Shown piece after piece: positions 1 through 12,082 of a stretch of 64,000 nt of DNA. The first letter of the stretch is position 1. Each line of letters starts with the position of its first letter. The notes beneath the pieces were generated by a model. The model worked only from the letters and a program-made list of their open reading frames with translations, was not told the origin of the DNA and did not search any database. Position numbers and translations under genes: made by a program. Source of the stretch: Margaritifera margaritifera (taxonomy: Eukaryota; Mollusca; Bivalvia; Unionida; Margaritiferidae); contig JAQPZY010001498.1 in assembly GCA_029931535.1 (NCBI GenBank), positions 1,388,501 through 1,452,500 of the forward strand. Direction: 5' to 3'.

Positions 1-845
1 TGTACTGATTTTGTAGATTCACGTTTGACGGACTCCAGTTCTAAAGTAATAGACTGTACTTATCATGCAATTATTTTTTCGGCGATAAACTTCAGATTAA
101 GAAAAACAAAAAACAAAAACATTTAGCGATATAAAAATGTACTACTTAGTATAATGAAACTGAATTTTTCACAAACACGCTATTAAACATATTTCGACGA
201 TGCCTGTATGAACAAATACATATCCCAGTGTGACGTGCGATTGTGGCAGAATCACCCAAACTGGGCAGCGTGGGTGTTAACATTTGGTTGTGGAATTTCC
301 TACTGGTATTTAATAGACAAAAATGTACCAAATAGTCAATTCAGTATACAAATTTCTTATTTATTTCAAGATGCGAAAACTGCTGTCTGAATGCAAAATA
401 CATTTCCCTGATGATGCATTCAAATCAAATAACAACAGCATCAATAGCAAACAACGCGATTGTCCCTCTGGCACGATCTGACACCTGGACATTCAAACGA
501 CACAGTGCGATCTCGAAGTGGGGACAAAGTCCAATTTATAAAAGTCAAAATAAAACAGAATTTAGGGTGAAATAATCACACAATCGTTTATACTGATACT
601 AACCGTTGCAGGAGCTGCTTCAATTAACCACTTGAAATAGTTTACGAAATACTTACTCTGCTAGGTGCTTTGTTTACATATCCATTAAAAATGCAAATAA
701 CAAACCACTAATGTCAAAATGAGTAAAATAACATGTTCAGCAAGAAAAGAAAAGATCTGACCAGGAAATAACCAACTTATCAGACAACCAATAATGTCAG
801 GTATTGCTACTGCTACACTTTTCGCTAGCTCAAGCAAATAATTGT
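1..845. other. No supported feature
   Basis: This is AT-rich sequence with only short open frames. One 60-codon plus-strand frame at 208-390 lacks a recognisable domain or convincing splice borders. I see no repeat array, RNA gene or transposon end here. Confidence 0.5.
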
Positions 846-1106
846 CTAAATTTTTGAAGTCATTTTTTTTTCTCGAAACAACGTGGAGTAAGGAGAGCAG
901 GAGGAGGTGGCGTAGAGGTTGAGGTGGAGGACGATGCTTAGAAGGAGCAAAGAAATGAAAAACAACACTTCTATTAAATTTGCTGTAAACAAAGCAATTG
1001 TTGACATCGTCATTGTTATTGCCGTTGAATTAATAGAAATTGGCACACCTTTGTCTTTTAATAATCTTTTGAATCGTTCATCTCTTACGGTAATTTGTCC
1101 CTAATT
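846..1106 (-). pseudogene. Hydrophobic protein of virus-like integrase element (copy 1)
   Basis: The minus-strand frame is open for about 85 codons. It begins with a basic stretch (RFKRLLKDKGV) and continues into a Ser/Thr/Ile/Met-rich hydrophobic segment (STAITMTMSTIALFTANLIEV), then a proline- and histidine-bearing tail when read in a neighbouring frame. The same design, a basic LGKRL/FKEKG-type lead followed by a hydrophobic helix, is seen at 56089-56271 next to an integrase remnant, so I assign both to one element family. The start of this frame overlaps the end of the coiled-coil-like frame at 1085-1378, the same overlapping arrangement as in the second copy. The function is unknown; a membrane-active or virion-associated protein is a guess. 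No conserved start codon is obvious. Confidence 0.5.
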
Positions 1107-1378
1107 TTATCAATAATCCTTTTAATGTTTTCTCTCAAATTTCTCTCCAGCTGTATTAGATGTCCAGCAACTTGAGTTGTTATGCTTTCAACGCTTTCCC
1201 ACTGGCCCTGCAATATAGGTGGTTTGTTTTGATCTCTTTTTTACCTGATCTCCTTTTTAAGCTCTTCATCCTGTTTATCATTCACTTCAGCATCAGACTG
1301 CATAAATTCTATTCATGAATTAACAACAACTACTTCATTCAGATAATCCCTTAATTCCTCTTGTGTAGAGAATACTCA
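1085..1378 (-). pseudogene. Charged, helix-rich protein of the same element, two in-frame stops
   Basis: One minus-strand frame reads through about 95 codons of strongly coding-like, charged sequence (for example QSDAEVNDKQDEELKKEIR and HLIQLERNLRENIKRIIDKI). It is broken only by in-frame stops at 1313-1315 and 1241-1243 and ends in TAA at 1085-1087. The composition predicts helices or a coiled coil. It sits immediately upstream of, and overlaps, the hydrophobic frame on the same strand, as small genes do in compact viral or Polinton-like elements. I do not recognise a named domain. The two stops argue that it is a dead copy. Confidence 0.5.
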
Positions 1379-1508
1379 TTTCACTGCAGATGAAAGTTAT
1401 ACACTTTCAATTATTATGTTACATTCATGAAGTATAGTGTCAACATCTCTTGCTTATCAAACAGCTCATTGCTTTATATTGTTCGCATTTCTATTTTCTG
1501 GGTTACTT

Positions 1509-1724
1509 TTACAGGTTGTCTTTGTAGAACAGTGGTTCAAATGTATATTTAGGCTCCATCTCATCCTCAGTAGGTAACACCCACTTATTGCCTACTTTTA
1601 TCAAGCCTATTTTAACCAACAAATCCTTTCCTGTCTGGCCTGCTATAGTGCTGGGTGCTAACATTGTGTTTTGACATCGCCTTTTCTTGAGATTCAAACT
1701 ATCGAACCATCTGGTTTCACACAA
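1509..1724 (-). pseudogene. Unidentified open frame, possibly from the same element
   Basis: This is a 71-codon minus-strand frame with balanced composition (GKDLLVKIGLIKVGNKWVLP) and little low-complexity sequence, unlike most frames nearby. It lies on the same strand as, and just upstream of, the two element frames at 0.85-1.38 kb, so it may be another gene of that element. I recognise no domain, and chance is not excluded. Confidence 0.3.
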
Positions 1725-1934
1725 AAGAATGTTTTGTTTTGTATTTTAAGGTTGGTTTTCTCTTTATCTTTGGTGTTATTGAAGTCCATTCCTGTCAAAG
1801 TATTCCTTTATGTCCTCCTTGTACAAATCTATAACTTGGCGTGAAAGTCTAGAATCTCCAATTGGTCTGATATGATCACAAACGTCGAACACTTTGTTTT
1901 GCAAAATGATTGGGAAGATTTATAGTATTTTAAG

Positions 1935-2073
<139 letters not shown>

Positions 2074-2236
2074 CATCTTCATTCAAATGACTTGTACATA
2101 GAGTAACCTTGACCTACAGAAAAATGCCGAGTTAAACAAAAACTATTATTAACTCTGTTTACAATGAAGCACTTTAATGTGCTTTCGCAGGTGCCAATAA
2201 GATCGTTTTGATGAATTTGTTTAAGATGCCAATAGA

Positions 2237-2620
2237 TCCAGCATAAAACATGGCTATTGGGGGAAACATAATTATTATGTTTTAATTCAGTTCACAGTCG
2301 ACAATCTCATAGCACATGGAATTTTAACTGACACTGTCGAGGTCAAAGGAAAATCACTCAAAGCAAAGTCTGCCAAAGGAACAGTCAAACTGAAATTGCA
2401 AAAATGCTTTCAATTTTTGTTAATAAAAAGCACATACCTGCAGACGTATGTAGAAAAAAACAGAAAGCATCATCACTACAATTTACCTTGCAACACCACA
2501 TTATGCTCTTTCCATTGCCTACATCATGCTTTTGAAAAAGCTCTTGATATTTACAATTTGTCCGGCAACAACCATGAATACCGAAGAAGTTGTAAAGCTA
2601 ATAATTTCAGTTTCTCTTAG
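2237..2620 (+). pseudogene. Degenerate coding-like frame, element gene fragment
   Basis: A plus-strand frame stays open for about 128 codons. Its first part is coding-like (FTVDNLIAHGILTDTVEVKG then KSLKAKSAKGTVKLKL), and its later part is cysteine/histidine-rich and probably frame-shifted. It precedes, in a different frame, the Glu/Asp-rich segment at 2632-2877. I infer both are decayed genes of the virus-like element represented at 55.9-58.9 kb, but no domain is named from this piece. Confidence 0.35.
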
Positions 2621-2631
2621 TCATTTCACAA

Positions 2632-2877
2632 TTGACTAGCACGTTTAGTGCAACATTGATAAGACTTGTTGCTACAGTTCTCAATGAAAACCAGGTATTC
2701 CTCAAAGTTTTAAAACATTATGAAATAGTAGCAACTGCCATTCGTAAGTTAAACGGCATCGATCACATGATAAGCAAGGAGATCAGCGACAGTGAAATCG
2801 ACCATGAAGAGTTCACTTTAATCATTTCAAGTGCAACAGGCACAAAGAGATATAAAAAAGTGAAATCAGTCAGATAA
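2632..2877 (+). pseudogene. Helical protein fragment resembling integrase-element accessory gene
   Basis: This 81-codon frame ends in TAA at 2875-2877. Its second half (ISKEISDSEIDHEEFTLIIS followed by a basic KRYKKVK end) has the pattern of a small helical, acidic-then-basic protein. I associate that pattern with genes carried by elements encoding the retroviral-type integrase seen at 57.8-58.8 kb; this is recalled, not searched. It lies on the opposite strand to the fragments at 0.85-1.38 kb, as the integrase and hydrophobic genes do in the second copy. No intact start or partner gene is visible. Confidence 0.4.
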
Positions 2878-4355
2878 TAAACAATTCAGAAAAACTAGCT
2901 GTTAGAGAATCAATGACGGTGGACACAGAGGAATGGAAGACAACTTTTTGGAGGAAGGGAAGAAATTGACAGAAAAATAGACTGTATGAAAACTTACTGG
3001 AGAGGATCACTAGGTGAATGCAACGTAGCATACAAGTTGAAAAGAAACACTCATAGTATAGGTTGTTTCAGTTTTGGCTGCGCTAATTGTAGTTATACAA
3101 ATGGAAAAGATATATTACAACTGACGATCTTTTCAAAGAAAGAAATCCATCTTGCCAATCTAATTGAGAAATTGTAAACTATCGATATCGCTCCAGAAAA
3201 AAGATTTTGTTGTTGGATATTACTATATTCCGGTGACCTCAAGTACAATAATCTTTACGACATCATTGCCAAGAATGAAATAATGATTGTTTAAAATCAT
3301 CATGGTTTTTACAATCTCGAATTGCACGTGAAGAAAATTTAAGATAGAATGATTGCAAATGGTGACAAAGAAGAAAGTAAAGATGTCGAATGTTTGAAAC
3401 AGAATTCAAAAGGTAAAAGAACTTCGAGTAACAACTGCACGGTATACATAACGAACAACAATGCTAAAGTGTTAGGATGCAATAGTCATAAAACTATACA
3501 GCCATCTACTGAATCTAATACAGTTTGTGGGTTTTTAATTTACCTTTTTTAAATCAATGACACAAACAACAATTTCAATGGTGACGACAGGTCCTTAGCA
3601 CTGCTGAACTATTAAACTTTGTTAAAGTATTTTCCTGTTTTTCAAGGCAACTTTGTTTAATACAGTATTAATTGTCATTCCAAGCAATTAGAGAGCGATA
3701 CGAGTAACATCTTTAAATATACATACAATATGAAGATAAGAAAGTGAGACTTTCACGGTATGCCTGCAAAATAGGTTTTCATGTAAAGTAACAAAAAGGT
3801 AATACATTATTCGAGTATAAAAAGTACTGCTTTAACAACATAATCATTATTAACATTCATACCCTGTCAAAGATGTAGAATAAGAATGATTTAAATGAGA
3901 TAAGCAAAAAGATACAGGAAGTCAAAACAAAATGAATATTAATGAAAGCATCATAATAGCTATGAAGAGAACTTAGAATGTATATATTAAGTGACAAGTT
4001 CAAAACGATAATATATGCTACTTTTATTCTGAGGTTGAACAATCATAAACAGATGCAAGATAATTTGTTGATCAAGAAGTGGTTAATAATACAAGCGTGA
4101 TGCAAGGTAGTAATGACGAATTCGACAAAAGGATGAAACGAATGATAAAAAATTTAAATGATTTAGAACATAAGTTTACAACAGAAATAGATGCATTCAA
4201 AACTGAAGCATATATTACGTGCAAGCAACATGTACTCAAAGACCGAGCTCTGAAACCGACCGCTAGGGCTAGAAATTGTAAGAACAATATACTATACATG
4301 AGCAATGATTGGTAAAGCAGGTGGAGCGTATGTGCATAATAGTGTACAGATCTGT
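2878..4355. other. No clear gene; short coding-like frames
   Basis: Frames at 2986-3177, 3349-3552 and 4079-4315 (plus) are short. The last one is helical and charged (RMKRMIKNLNDLEHKFTTEI) with one cysteine, and could be a transposon relic or an exon. However, its best donor (GTAAGA near 4277) would create a stop when joined to the exon at 5335. No repeat array is seen. Confidence 0.4.
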
Positions 4356-4410
4356 ATGCTAATTAGTCCCACTCTACTATGACTTGACATCTCCGCCCAC
4401 TAATTAGCAT
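4356..4410. repeat. Inverted repeat, 12-bp arms
   Basis: The arms ATGCTAATTAGT (4356-4367) and ACTAATTAGCAT (4399-4410) are perfect complements around a 31-bp loop. No target duplication was found, and a short foldback-transposon remnant is possible. Confidence 0.7.
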
Positions 4411-5115
<705 letters not shown>

Positions 5116-5294
5116 GCTACACGATAGTATTCTTCTTTTTTTATCATTTTTGTCATTATAACTGTCATTTTGATCTAATTTTAAACAATAACAACAACAC
5201 AAAGATTATTCTAGTTATGACGATGATGGTTGTGGGACTGATATTTATGTTGGTGATGATGATACCGTTGACGACGGCGACGACTAAGATAACG

Positions 5295-5295
<1 letters not shown>

Positions 5296-5330
<35 letters not shown>
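5296..5330. repeat. (ATT)n microsatellite abutting a splice acceptor
   Basis: About twelve ATT triplets run directly into GCAG at 5331-5334, the proposed 3' splice site of the exon that starts at 5335. Confidence 0.9.
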
Positions 5331-5334
5331 GCAG

Positions 5335-5452
5335 AATATTTACAGCACACACATTGCAGAAATAACATATCTCTCCTACGTGAACTTGATGGATGTATAG
5401 CAGTGCAAAAGACAGACTTGGAACAAAAGGTTGAAACGTATGAGATATGCAT
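5335..5452 (+). CDS. Exon A of a secreted/membrane-anchored six-cysteine protein
   Basis: This is an internal exon of 118 bp bounded by ATTGCAG and ATGTAGGT. It encodes about 39 residues with three cysteines (HTHC, LDGC, YEIC) and a charged helical composition. It begins with two bases of a split codon and ends with two bases, so it joins in phase to the exon at 7042, which starts with the third base. The frame meets a stop (TAG) right after the proposed donor, as expected for intron sequence. The preceding exon should end in phase 1 and should include a signal peptide further 5'; I could not place it in this window. The protein family is not recognised. The short Cys-rich helical layout resembles small extracellular domains found in many invertebrate secreted proteins, which is inference only. 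Confidence 0.6.
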
Positions 5453-5871
5453 GTAGGTATATATATCAATATAAAATCTATATCAACCAATATTAGTGAA
5501 CATTGCATTATTCTACAATTACTTACATAGAATTCTACGGAAGATTGACCCTTTTCTGCCCTTTGATTGGTGATGAAATTAATTAAAATTTTAGAGCACA
5601 TTTCTTGACATAAGTATGTAATTATTATGTATCATATGTTATGTGCGTAATATCGAAGAAAGAAACTGAATATTAGTATAAAGACTTTTCCACAAGAGAT
5701 ACGTATAAAATATTATAATAACGGCACTTTTAACAGTCAGTGTCCTTTCAAAGATGATTGCTCGTAAGAATTCATGTGTGATAGTTTTTTTTTATATGTT
5801 CCAAAAGACTGGCTGATTATACATATATTATCAAGACGGATAATTTAATTACTTTTTCTATATAGAATCTC

Positions 5872-5952
5872 TGAGATATATTCCACCTATTGCTGAGATA
5901 TATTCCGCCTATTGGTGAGATATATTCCGCCTATTGCTGAGATATATTCCGA
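5872..5952. repeat. 22-bp minisatellite, about 3.5 copies
   Basis: The unit GAGATATATTCCGCCTATTG plus two bases is repeated head to tail with one or two changes per copy. It is intronic if the exon chain at 5335-9355 is right. Confidence 0.85.
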
Positions 5953-6080
5953 CAATAAGACAATAAGAAATGCATTAAACATATTAGACCGCTTACTTTC
6001 GAAACGCTAACTTTCCATAACAATACATCGTAGGAACTGGAAGGCGTATTTTCGAGATCGGCTTATTTTCCAAGTCGGCT

Positions 6081-6099
6081 TAATAATAATAATAATAAT

Positions 6100-6177
<78 letters not shown>
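6081..6177. repeat. (AAT)n then (TA)n compound microsatellite
   Basis: A short AAT run is followed by about 75 bp of TA, with one TTTAT break at about 6117. Confidence 0.95.
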
Positions 6178-6179
<2 letters not shown>

Positions 6180-7041
6180 CCATATTCATCACGTAGAGAG
6201 CAAATGTCAACGCGAGAGTCATATGATACCAACAAAAAACGCGTTAACATATTCTCTCTGCTTGATGAATCTTGCTTTCTCCAGGTTGCTGCGACGGCGA
6301 CAGGGTTCTCGTCGTCGTTCTCGGAATAAATATGTTGAGAATTATGTGTCTTTGCGTTGGTTTACAAACCTTAAGTGACTTTCATTTAATATTTTCAAAT
6401 TTTTTGAACAAAAGGATTGGAAATTTTTTTTTTTTTAATATCACTTGACTATTGGACCGCTGATGTCATGGACATGTAGGCTGCGAGATTTGGGTAGTCA
6501 TGTGACTAGAAATGCACATGACGAGTAACCAGGTCAAATTACGTCAACGCTTTAGTTTCGTCTCATCTGTCAACGAATTAAAGACATAACGAATGTTATA
6601 CTCGCAATTTCTGATACGATAAATCATCATCCTATCGATTTCACGCAGGTATGGCTCGATGTAAGGTCATTTAAGTTTGCTAGGCCCGGTAGTAAGCAGC
6701 TACCCTATGCCGACTCCGCGCTGTGGCGGCAAATTCTAACTTTTCGATTGGCAATGGTCTCTCACACTACACCCCAACATACATGTCAAAATATCTAAAA
6801 TGGGGTGGGAAGGGTCAGAGGAAACTCGAACTAGTGTGCCACTAAAAAAAAAATTTTAAATTTTTTTTTTTAGCTACTTGGATATTAGCATTTTCTTGAA
6901 ACAGAATGTGTAGTGTGTTCGACGTATGGTGGTTCAAAGTGTAGCGTGTTCGGAAAGTCGTATGGAAACATCGTCAAACAAAATGTGGTATGTGTTGAGA
7001 AAGCTGCATGGAAACAATTTTTTTAAATTTCTCGCTTACAG

Positions 7042-7172
7042 CGTCTACTCGGAGACAAAAAGTTGCCTTGAGAAGTCTACAGAAAGGTTTTGCAGTCAAC
7101 ATACGGCAGAGTTTTTGAAGTTGATGTATCATGACACAGTGTCTCCATTTATGGATTTTTATAGATGTGCAG
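7042..7172 (+). CDS. Exon B of the same six-cysteine protein
   Basis: This internal exon of 131 bp has a pyrimidine-rich acceptor (TTTCTCGCTTACAG) and a good donor (CAG followed by GTAGTT). It encodes about 43 residues with three more cysteines (KSC, RFC, YRC) in a helical, charged context (FCSQHTAEFLKLMYHD). It starts with one base completing the codon left by the 5335-5452 exon and ends with one base that the exon at 8709 completes to GCC. Both junctions are therefore phase-consistent, which is unlikely by chance for three separate frames. Exons A and B together supply six cysteines, enough for three disulfides. Introns on either side are 1,589 and 1,536 bp and hold microsatellites. Confidence 0.65.
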
Positions 7173-7725
7173 GTAGTTCGAGTTAGATTACTTTTCATAA
7201 GTTTTTTAATGTTGTACAATTATTGACTTTTAAACAGTGGTGCATCATATAAGAAAGACATTTTAAATATACATGTACACGAGTTTTTTTAATATTTCTT
7301 TACAAACACAAATAATCAAATATTATCATAGTGCACACACGAATGATCACAGTACTATCAATAACATCTAGTTCCAGTCTTTGACTGTTAGACATAAAAG
7401 TCGTTTTCCTGGACTTTTCTTCAGTCGATGCTTTCAACGTTAAACTTCCCTAGGACGCGATCAAGTTTCCCCACTTAAATCGTTTCCAAATCTACTGAAT
7501 GGCGTTAAGAGGCTACATGCTTATAATATAATTTAGCTGTAGCCACTGTCACTATCTATTTGTATTTTTAAGGTGCGTATTATCGATGATTTTTCTGTCG
7601 ACACTTCATCTTTTACGTTTAAAATTGGCATATGACAATTTCTTTTTACTATTGTCCGCCTTTGTTGATTATGTGCACACGGGTCACAAGACACGAAGGA
7701 CAGGTGACGTTTCAGAAACTACGTG

Positions 7726-7727
<2 letters not shown>

Positions 7728-7779
<52 letters not shown>

Positions 7780-7872
7780 ATGTATATACATGTATATATA
7801 TACACATGTGTGTATATATAACACGTAGTTATATATATACATGTATATATATATATTTATATATATATACAC

Positions 7873-7922
<50 letters not shown>
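7728..7922. repeat. Composite (TA)n array with ACATGTA and ACACGTAG blocks
   Basis: About 195 bp of TA repeats contain repeated palindromic ACATGT interruptions and a repeat of the flanking ACACGTAGTTATA motif. This suggests internal duplication. It lies in the intron between the exons at 7042 and 8709. Confidence 0.9.
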
Positions 7923-7924
<2 letters not shown>

Positions 7925-8708
7925 CACATGTATGAAAAAGATATTAAACAACTTTCATAACAATCTTCATGTTTATATACCTAATAATGGATAGTTGTCA
8001 AGAGCCCACAGGGGCCCAAGTGAATCACAGTAAGTTTGGAAAAAAATGAATGAAAGTAAATAAAGGGTCCGGATGTACTATTGTGTCGAAAAACCCTGCA
8101 AAATTCAACAACAAAAATAAGCTGCTGTTTATATTAATCGTTAGTAATTTGTTTGCGGCTTATTTTTAATAACTTCTATTTTGAGGTAGGCGTGTTTTGG
8201 ATTATTAAAAAAAAAAAAATAGTTGACTATGTGAAATGAGTTCTGTTTATACAATATTAATTATGTATATTACAAGAATGTGACAAATTTTTTAAAATTG
8301 GTACTTTTCAATTCAGCACTGAAAAAGAACTTGTTAATTCACCGTATTTCATACCGATTTGTAATCAGATTTCCACATATGGTTTAGAATATCCATGTTT
8401 CTTCTATGTTTTGAACACATAAGTTCCTTTATCTACGTGCTAAATTATATGCAGTAAAAATACACGTGCTAGGCGGCTTAATTTAGAAGCTGCCTTAAAT
8501 TCGAGGCAAAACGTCGCAAGAATGGAGCGGTTTATTTTAAAGGTGGTCTTACTAGGTCGTCTTTATTTGAAATTTCTAAGGTATTAATCTATGATATGCC
8601 ATTTAGCCATGACAGACAATATTTCTTTATCATTTGATTAAAAGGACAAGTAAACAAGATTCCTAAGGTTTAATGGTAGTTTTTGACGGCTCTTGTTTAA
8701 TTTTTCAG

Positions 8709-9355
8709 CCATCTCTCCAGACACCTTATATAGTGAAAATTATCAGGTACCATTCAGACAGGTTGAGGAAGGTTTTTGGTACGATGGAATTGATGAACCT
8801 CCTATAGGAAAAAATTTGTTTCAATCCACATTGTCAAAAGAGCATGCCGTTTCAGTGGCCCTGGAAAATAACAACTCTATTCCGACGGAGTCTTCAAACA
8901 CATCCTCTGAAACCACAACTTCTTCTCTCTCTTCCACAAAGGATCACGGCACGGGAACGATTATCCCTGTTGACATACTTGCTTCGTTAACGAAAGGTGT
9001 TCATATGTCAAACTTTTCAACCATAGAACACAAAACAATTGAAGAAACAGCATCGAGTACAAGTGGATCCTATGATACTTCAATGAAAATTATGTCAGAA
9101 GCAAATATTTCTGATGCATTGATGGCAAGCACTGATATTACATTCGTTCAGAATAGTAGTGTCGAAAGCATTATAGTTTCAAGTACAACTACTGACTCAA
9201 CGACGTGGTCATGGTTCGAAATTGACACCTCTGTTAAAAGTGACGGTGCAACTATCTTCATGACAACATCCTATGTTCATCAGTTAGACTGGTACTTAGT
9301 TTTATATGTGTTTTTGCCATTGATAATAGTAAAACTAGTACCGATGTTACATTGA
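8709..9355 (+). CDS. Terminal exon: Ser/Thr-rich stalk and hydrophobic C-terminus
   Basis: An uninterrupted 215-codon frame begins after a textbook acceptor (TTGTTTAATTTTTCAG, AG at 8707-8708) and ends with TGA at 9353-9355. The first 45 residues are mixed and aromatic (FRQVEEGFWYDGIDEPPIG). About 130 Ser/Thr-rich residues follow, with several N-glycosylation sequons (NNS, NTS, NFS, NIS, NSS) and no cysteine. The last 20 residues are hydrophobic (WYLVLYVFLPLIIVKLV) and end at the stop. The layout fits a mucin-like stalk with either a GPI-attachment signal or a C-terminal membrane segment. Phase matches the exon at 7042-7172. The family is unknown to me. An earlier signal-peptide exon is expected but not located. 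Confidence 0.75.
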
Positions 9356-9718
9356 GAAGTAACGATATTACAGAATTAATGACATTTCAAGGCTGATGGG
9401 TTTTTGTTTTTGTTTCCTTCAATATTTTTTCAATTTTTTCATACTGCTGAATCACATGGGCATTTATGTAACAAAACAAAACACACAAAAAACATACTAC
9501 TTTGTATTTAACAGCGTGAAACTCATATACCATGATTCCGTAATTCATGATAAGTTCAGTTTACCTACGCCAGAAAGAGCATTTTAAGGAAATTAATACC
9601 ATTTTCACACAATTCGCTTACATTTGCTGTTATATTTATTTTTGCCTGGTCTTTAAAATCTGTAGTGCGTCCATTTCATGACTATTAAGTGCACAGTGAT
9701 TCTACAAATAATATCAGA

Positions 9719-9990
9719 AACCGCGGTAGCTCAGTTCGTAGAGCGTATGACTTGTAATCCAAGGGTTGCGGGTTCGATACCCGTCCAGGCCAGTCTGTGT
9801 CAGCTGCCTCAGTGTATCCTTGGGGTCCTAATCGTGGAATTGGTCTTCTATTTGCCTCATGGGATGATACTTGGTTGAGGTGACCCGTGTAAACTAATAT
9901 TAGTCTACAATGATGGGCAAGCACTGTCCATGTAAATGTTTGGTCGAAAGACACTTGCAGCAGTCTGGCTTCGTTTGGATGGTTTTGCAA
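9719..9990 (+). mobile_element. tRNA-derived SINE (family 1), likely in the 3' UTR of the gene above
   Basis: The head (CCGCGGTAGCTCAGTTCGTAGAGCG ... GGGTTCGATACCCG, split here) has pol III A-box and B-box sequences of a tRNA but imperfect stems and a non-tRNA body, CTGCCTCAGTGTATCCTTGG. A related copy lies at 44256-44480. The 3' end is not sharply defined. It is not a functional tRNA, because the acceptor stem does not close. Confidence 0.7.
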
Positions 9991-10042
9991 ATACAGGATT
10001 TTTATTCACCATTTTCAGTATTTTACTTTTAGCACAGAACGA

Positions 10043-10520
10043 AATAAAATGGATTGTTTGACATATTTTTGGATAAAGAAAATAACAACTATATCATTGA
10101 CTTCTATTACTCAATTTAAAAAATAGCCTGACTGAACATATAAATATGTAAACATGCGAGAAATATTACTTTTTTAAATTTACCATATTGGTGGCGTAGG
10201 TTATGTGTGTGCGTGTGTGTGTTTGAGTTTGCGTGTGTGTGTGCATGTGTGATAGATGAAATATAAAAAGCTCTACCTCAATTTGTGTTAGAAATAATTG
10301 TTTATTTACCCGTATATGTACATATAAATTCATAGTTGTATATAGTCTGAACAAAAAATGATGAAATTAATCGAAAATCAGAACTATCTGGATTCAAAGT
10401 CATTTAAGATAAAATGTTTTATGTTACATCTCTCTTTACAATATGTATACAATGGCATCATCTTTTTCACCAATTTTGATTTTTGTTAAATATATTTAAA
10501 TGCATAAATACTGAAATAAA
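10043..10520 (+). other. Candidate polyadenylation signals
   Basis: AATAAA hexamers at 10043-10048 and 10515-10520 are the first ones downstream of the stop at 9355 in a plausible 3' UTR distance. No transcript evidence is available, and in AT-rich DNA such hexamers are common. Confidence 0.25.
10205..10250. repeat. (GT)n microsatellite, imperfect
   Basis: GT dinucleotides with GAGTTTGC and CA interruptions. Confidence 0.85.
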
Positions 10521-10867
10521 GGATTGACATTTGCATTGGTTTAGTTCCATTATAGTTTTAGATGTTTAACTTTTGTCTTTGAAAACCTACATGAATAATA
10601 AAGATAATGTCTAATCAACACAGCAAGAAGAAGGATAAGAATCATAGGTTTATCAACTTAAATATATCAATCACATAAGCTGAACGCGAATGCACTGCAC
10701 GTTATTTTATATTACATCTTAAAGGTAGACCTGAGATCCCCTTATCACTTACCTCTGAATTATTGAGTATGATTATTTATGCAATATCTGAATATTTCGA
10801 CTCGATGCGATCAACGGTTAGGGAGATATTTAAGTTTAAATGTTCATGTCAAAATATTCTCCTAGGG

Positions 10868-10983
10868 CAGGGGTGTCAAACATACGGCCCGCCAGACTCA
10901 TTTTTTATTATTATTGTTTATTATTATTTATTATTATTTATATCAAATCTGGCTCGCCATAGCAAATGAGTTTGACACACCTG
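10868..10983. mobile_element. hAT-like MITE, 116 bp
   Basis: The ends are CAGGGGTGTCAAAC and GTTTGACACACCTG (inverted, one mismatch), with GGCCCGCCA/GGCTCGCCA-type subterminal sequence and a TTATT-rich centre. The flanks TCCTAGGG (10860-10867) and TCCTAGAG (10984-10991) match at 7 of 8 bases. An 8-bp duplication and CAG...CTG ends are hallmarks of hAT elements. It has no coding capacity. Confidence 0.88.
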
Positions 10984-11453
10984 TCCTAGAGCATGTACAA
11001 CTTCGGCAGTTTCCGTGACTCGAGTCTGTTGACGTCACTGGACGTATCCTGCACTGTGAATCACCATTTCTCTACAGTTGTCGAGTGCGAAGTGTCTCTA
11101 GATTGTTATTATTCAGCACGAGAAGGATGTGTGTTTTGGTGGCAGTTGCAGTACGACTCTCAACAGTACGAAAAATATAAACAATACTGTATATTGGATT
11201 AGGAAATTTCATATGCAGCCGCAATAACAAATTTTTTTTAAAAAGATGCGTGATCAAGTGTTCTTAGTAAAACATGGTTCTCTTCACAAGCATGTCTGTC
11301 TGAAGCAAACGCATCTATATTAAAGTCCCATTGTTGACGAACACGTTCTTATGTACATCTATGTTAGTATCTTATGTACATGTATGTTAAGATATTTACA
11401 CGTATATTAAAAACAACAAAACAAAAAACTGTAGGTTTAAGTTACAACATGGA

Positions 11454-11483
11454 GAGAGAGAGAAAGAGAGAAAGAGAGAGAGA
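11454..11483. repeat. (GA)n microsatellite, short
   Basis: GAGA run with AAAG interruptions. Confidence 0.85.
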
Positions 11484-11795
11484 GTAGGTTGTGAGCAGTC
11501 GCTGAAAGATGCACCGAAGTATACCGAGTTATAGCTTGAAGTGAATTTCATTATTTCAAATTAACTATGACTAGGAAAAGATATGAAATTAAACCGCGAG
11601 AATGACAGAGACAGAGGGAACAACTAGTTCAAGAGAAGGATTAAAAGTAGATGGCTAACGAGTAGTTTCCCGCAGTCTCAACATACAAAAATAGAATATA
11701 AAAAAACTATCGATTTTATTATCAGCTAAAAGTCAACTGAAAATACAGTTTATCGAATCTTCCTCTGTGTGTATAATTGTGTGTGTCTGTGTCTC

Positions 11796-11800
<5 letters not shown>

Positions 11801-11855
<55 letters not shown>
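11801..11855. repeat. (GA)n microsatellite
   Basis: About 55 bp of pure GA preceded by GT-rich sequence. Confidence 0.97.
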
Positions 11856-11857
<2 letters not shown>

Positions 11858-12082
11858 GAACACAAAATTGCCAAAGACATACATCAAATGAATTTAAGGT
11901 AGGGGTGTCACTAGCGATCTAGCCCCTCCTCTTAACCCCCACCCCACGGAAATCTGTGACAATTTCAGACCGTGGACTATAAGAGAGACAGACAGAAAGA
12001 CAGTGAGAATATTCTTAGAATCATATCAATTTTTCCACAGTATTATTCATTTTAGCAATAAATTTAATTCATCTTCTACGGA

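Noticed and set aside
9719..9792. Functional tRNA gene
   Set aside because: A- and B-boxes are present, but the acceptor stem does not pair and a SINE body follows; a related SINE lies at 44256.
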